NCBI RefSeq assembly: GCF_030123325.1
Contig: NZ_CP126106.1
Coordinates: 4,802,001-4,866,000 of the forward strand
Length of the DNA: 64,000 nucleotides
Direction of reading: 5' to 3'
Source: Peribacillus simplex
GTDB lineage: Bacteria; Bacillota; Bacilli; Bacillales; DSM-1321
A model generated the notes under the pieces. The model was not told the DNA's origin, ran no database searches, and saw nothing but the letters and a program-made list of their open reading frames with translations. Positions 61,336 to 64,000 of the stretch are shown in pieces; within the stretch, counting starts at the first letter, position 1; the number at the start of each line of letters is the position of its first letter. The translations under genes and the position numbers were made by a program.

Positions 61336-62919
61336 ATGGATAACGAAGAAAGTATGGATGAATGTAAAATGAAAAATGACAAAATTGCTAAGGACAAAAA
61401 TTCGTGTCTTCTCGGTCCCTTATCTCCTGCTGAAAGACGTGAGGAGGCATTTGATATTCGTAAGGATGCTGCGAGATTCTATAAAAATCAGCCATTAGTT
61501 CACCATCCCTGTAATGGGGATGAAGATAGGTATCCAAATAAAATTGCCAGTTATACAAAAGCATTTCCGCATAATCAGTTAGGCGAGGTAAACATCCAAG
61601 CATATAATAAATATTTAAAAGCATTGGAAACAGGAGACCCTAACGACTTTGAGAAGATTCCACTGGGTGGCGTTGTTAAACTAGTAAATCCACAGGGTGC
61701 TTATGCATTCGAATTAGTCGGACCTGATAGTCACCAATTGGTTATTCCTGCACCACCAGCCTTTAGCAGTGCTGAAATAGCTGGAGAGATGGTTGAGCTT
61801 TATTGGCAAGCATTGGCACGGGATATTCCTTTCAATATATATAATCAAGACCCATTAACAAATGATGCTGCAAAAGAACTTTCCAGCCTGCCTGTTTTTC
61901 GGGGACCGAAAAAGAATGGACTAGTCACGACAGGTACCTTATTCCGAGGGAACCTTCAAGGCGACTTAACAGGGCCATATATTTCACAATTTTTATGGAA
62001 AGATGTCCCTTTTGTTTCAACTAAAATTATCCAGCGATACCGTACCACTGTTCCTGGGGACGACCATCTAACTTCTTACGACGACTGGCTGGCTGTACAA
62101 AACGGCTCCAGTCCTCCTACCCCAAATCGTTTTGACCCCCTACCTCGCTATATTCGAAATGGCCGGGATTTGGGAGAATGGGTACACAGGGATAGTTCCA
62201 TTGATGGCGGGTTAATTGCTTGTTACATTTTGCTCAGTTTTGGCAGACAAGCTTTGGATCCGTCCAATCCTTACTTTAACTCTGCAACCCAGGTTGGTTT
62301 CACTACCTTTGGACCACCGCATATCTTGGACTTTGTGACAAGAGCTTCGCGTCCGGCTCTTGAGGCAGTTTGGTTCCAAAAATGGCTGGTCCATCGCAGT
62401 CTCCGTCCGGAGGAATTCGGCGGCCGAATTCAAAATCAGAAATCGGGTGTTGATTACCCGATCAATCCGGTAGTTCTGAATTCGGAAGCACTTGCCGAAA
62501 CTTTTAATAAATTCGGCACCTATTTGCTACCTCAGGCATATGCAGAAGGAGCTCCTGCGCATCCATCCTATGTTTCCGGTCATGCAGCACTTATTGGAGC
62601 AATGGTAACAATACTGAAGGCCTACTTTAATGAATCGTTTGTAATCCCCGATCCGGTTGTTGCCAGTTCCGATGGTCTTTCCCTCATACCTTACGAAGGT
62701 CCGCCGCTTACGATAGGCGGGGAACTAAATAAACTTGCATCAAATATTTCCATCGGCCGGTCGTTCGGTGGTATTCACTACCGCAACGATTATTTCGATG
62801 GAATTATGCTCGGAGAATCTATGGCCATTGGGATAATGAGGGATTACAGAAAAACCTATAACGAGTTTTTCAAAGGATTCTCTCTCACAAAATTTGATGG
62901 GACAAAGATAACAATCTGA
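61336..62919 (+). CDS. Vanadium-dependent haloperoxidase / PAP2-superfamily protein
   Basis: A 527-residue protein of the algal/cyanobacterial vanadium bromoperoxidase type. The vanadate-binding motifs are present: WFQKWLVHRSLRPEEFGG (Lys and Arg), AHPSYVSGHAALIGA (Ser-Gly-His) and ISIGRSFGGIHYRNDYFDGI (Arg and His). Such enzymes oxidise halides with H2O2. No signal peptide is seen, although the mature fold is large and soluble. The ATG at 61336 follows GGAGGTG; an ATG at 61321 overlaps that site. It is a plus-strand single gene with its own terminator. Haloperoxidase or acid phosphatase activity cannot be told apart from sequence alone. Confidence 0.87.
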   Translation: MDNEESMDECKMKNDKIAKDKNSCLLGPLSPAERREEAFDIRKDAARFYKNQPLVHHPCNGDEDRYPNKIASYTKAFPHNQLGEVNIQAYNKYLKALETGDPNDFEKIPLGGVVKLVNPQGAYAFELVGPDSHQLVIPAPPAFSSAEIAGEMVELYWQALARDIPFNIYNQDPLTNDAAKELSSLPVFRGPKKNGLVTTGTLFRGNLQGDLTGPYISQFLWKDVPFVSTKIIQRYRTTVPGDDHLTSYDDWLAVQNGSSPPTPNRFDPLPRYIRNGRDLGEWVHRDSSIDGGLIACYILLSFGRQALDPSNPYFNSATQVGFTTFGPPHILDFVTRASRPALEAVWFQKWLVHRSLRPEEFGGRIQNQKSGVDYPINPVVLNSEALAETFNKFGTYLLPQAYAEGAPAHPSYVSGHAALIGAMVTILKAYFNESFVIPDPVVASSDGLSLIPYEGPPLTIGGELNKLASNISIGRSFGGIHYRNDYFDGIMLGESMAIGIMRDYRKTYNEFFKGFSLTKFDGTKITI

Positions 62920-62925
62920 GAATAT

Positions 62926-62962
62926 AAAAGACACCCTATATCTTTAAACTTGGTGTCTTTTA
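62926..62962 (+). terminator. Terminator of the haloperoxidase gene
   Basis: AAAAGACACC and GGTGTCTTTT are perfect arms around a 16-base loop, immediately after the stop codon. Confidence 0.85.
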
Positions 62963-63095
62963 GCTTTGTGTCCTCTTTGATTTACTTCAGATTTGCCAAC
63001 CAATTTTCACCTCCGCTTCACCATGAGAAAAGCTGCCAAAATAACAGCTTCGTTGTTCAACTCTTGCACCCGTTAACGAAACAAGGTAGTATGTG
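62963..63095. other. Intergenic with an HTR right end
   Basis: 63020-63082 holds an HTR hairpin (aaaagctgccaaaataacag) and right end cttgcacccgttaacgaaac. No gene is seen. Confidence 0.5.
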
Positions 63096-63271
63096 TTATT
63101 CACAAGAAACAGACCAATTTAATGTTAAAAAATCTTGCTCGATTTTTGGTGTCTTATTGTTATCAATACAAGCATTTTTGGTGTATTCAAGCGAGATAGA
63201 GTTTAAAATAATAGCTACTACAAGAAATGATAAAATGATAACGGATGTAAATTTTTTCTCTTTATCTTCAT
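63096..63271 (-). pseudogene. Small membrane protein gene, frameshifted in an A tract
   Basis: AAAGGAGG lies 9 bases before an ATG at 63271. The frame MKIKRKN soon stops, but one added A in the A6 tract would continue it into FTSVIILSFLVVAIILNSIS, LEYTKNACIDNNKTPKIEQD and FLTLNWSVSCE, a coherent small protein with one membrane segment and a stop at 63096. A lost base, slippage or a sequencing error in the A run would all explain it. Family not recognised. Confidence 0.55.
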
Positions 63272-63302
63272 TTCAAAAACCTCCTTTTATAACTATTTTC
63301 CT

Positions 63303-63388
63303 TGTTCAACAATCCTGATAGTTCCATTAGAAAAAGCTGCCTAAAAGACAGCTCCGATCTTCAGCTAACGCACCCGTTTGTTGAATAA
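63303..63388 (-). repeat. HTR, full copy with inverted ends
   Basis: Ends TTCAACAATCCTGATAG and CACCCGTTTGTTGAA are inverted copies. The inner hairpin is AGCTGTC-TTTTA-GGCAGCT with T tract on the minus strand. It lies downstream of the partial gene ending at 63515. Confidence 0.8.
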
Positions 63389-63514
63389 CTAATTAAAAGT
63401 GTACTGCCAATAAACCCCCCTTACATACCACGAAAAATCAGTCAACGAATACCGCTGTTTTCTCCCTCAAAGGACAACCCATTAAGGTAAACTCCGGCTT
63501 TTTTATTTCTTCGC

Positions 63515-64000
63515 TTACTCTTTATGGTATTGTGCCTGTAGAAATGATTGAGTTGATTCCCAGGCTTCCCTTTCTGGACGGTTAGTTCTAATACAATATT
63601 GTAAAATTTGCAATTCTCTTGTGAATCCCATAAAGTACTCATCAAGTGAGAAAAAGAACATAAAGTCCCAATGATCAATATCGAAAACAAAACTTTCAAT
63701 CTTTTGAATATTAGGGTCTTTTTTAATTCTTGATTGAATACGCTTATTTCCGTCTACACAAAGATAATGACAAGGATCATCTCCATTTTGAAGTCCATAC
63801 ATTTCTACAGCAAAAGGAAGTCGTTCATCTTGCATATGTTTGTCCTTTATATATAAAGTCGTAGGATCTACAAAAAGTTCGTGGAGAGGGATTTCTTGAA
63901 CAGACACCGATCTTAGTTTTTTATATGTCACATACTTCATCTTTTCTATATCAAAATGTAGGTGAAAAGAACCTCCAGGTGTTACATATTCAAATACATA
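63515..64000 (-). CDS. Partial gene; ParB-like N-terminal nuclease-fold protein
   Basis: The frame is open from the right edge to a stop at 63515, giving at least 161 residues. The ATG at 63940 has no ribosome site, and the upstream codons (VTPGGSFHLHFDIEKMKYVT) read as real protein, so the start lies outside the window. The segment VSVQEIPLHELFVDPTTLYI, and LCVDGNKRIQSRIKKD, resembles the ParB/Srx nucleotide-binding fold, with DGNKR in place of the usual DG-x-x-R. A C-terminal helical part follows (EYFMGFTRELQILQYCIRTN). Role unknown; it may be a regulator or nuclease-like protein. Confidence 0.65.
   Translation of the reverse strand, partial: YVFEYVTPGGSFHLHFDIEKMKYVTYKKLRSVSVQEIPLHELFVDPTTLYIKDKHMQDERLPFAVEMYGLQNGDDPCHYLCVDGNKRIQSRIKKDPNIQKIESFVFDIDHWDFMFFFSLDEYFMGFTRELQILQYCIRTNRPEREAWESTQSFLQAQYHKE

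Noticed and set aside
62950..63318. A 122-codon plus-strand frame
   Set aside because: Runs over two HTR copies and antisense to the small membrane gene at 63096-63271; no start signal.
1080..63388. CRISPR-like array of the recurring hairpin repeats
   Set aside because: Copies are spaced by whole genes, not by uniform short spacers, and no cas genes are present.

Overview
The window is low-GC Firmicutes DNA from a spore-forming Bacillaceae species. Evidence: spore coat genes (three CotB-like genes, a CotS/CotSA-like pair), a GerA-family germinant receptor subunit, FosB, PucR-type purine regulators, two RocR/BkdR-type sigma-54 activators, and strong AGGAGG-type ribosome sites. A Peribacillus/Bacillus simplex-group genome is my best guess, but the genus is inference. 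There is no complete rRNA or tRNA gene; one decayed 23S rRNA fragment sits near the left edge.

Layout. 0.5-1.1 kb: MITE remnant and 23S rRNA scrap. 1.2-3.3 kb (-): operon of acetyltransferase, PepSY protein, FosB and an Asp/Glu racemase. 3.5-7.8 kb (+): PAS/AAA+/Fis activator, a -24/-12 promoter, an alanine-dehydrogenase-like enzyme and an NhaC antiporter. 7.9-10.2 kb (-): acetyltransferase and orphan GerA-type A subunit. 10.4-11.9 kb: IS110 element with a disrupted frame. 12.0-13.6 kb: broken HxlR regulator divergent from an intact quinone-oxidoreductase-type MDR gene. 13.9-18.0 kb (-): three CotB-like spore coat genes with an arsB-like pseudogene between them. 18.0-19.7 kb: gene-poor relics. 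19.7-26.9 kb: proline-use locus (BrnQ, proline dehydrogenase, P5C dehydrogenase, proline racemase) with a sigma-54 promoter and a divergent PAS/AAA+/Fis activator that seems to start at ATA. 27-31 kb: LysR/racemase pair and a dicarboxylate/amino-acid symporter. 31-43 kb (-): small accessory genes, each usually followed by the same terminator-bearing repeat. 43-51.4 kb: nitrilase, then a urate-degradation locus (OHCU decarboxylase, uricase, HIU hydrolase, thiol peroxidase, two PucR regulators, a urate/xanthine permease). 51.8-54.2 kb (-): CotS, CotSA and a dead epimerase. 54.9-64 kb: MFS/ArsR-rhodanese pair, CcdA, PhzF, EamA, DoxX, a vanadium haloperoxidase and a gene running off the right edge.

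Two repeat families dominate the non-coding DNA. The first is a MITE of about 220 bp with GGCTSTTTTCG ends. All four copies are flanked by perfect 8-bp target duplications, so it is demonstrably mobile. The second is a 60-110 bp hairpin repeat present in at least 25 full or partial copies, all in one orientation, with an intrinsic terminator that fits the minus-strand genes it follows. One MITE is inserted in one of these repeats.

Metabolic theme: the locus is rich in amino-acid and purine scavenging (three racemases, proline and branched-chain uptake, urate breakdown) and in spore-surface genes, which fits a soil or rhizosphere spore-former. Several genes are decaying (hxlR, arsB, a second proline dehydrogenase, a MEDS protein, an epimerase), so the region has recently been turning over.
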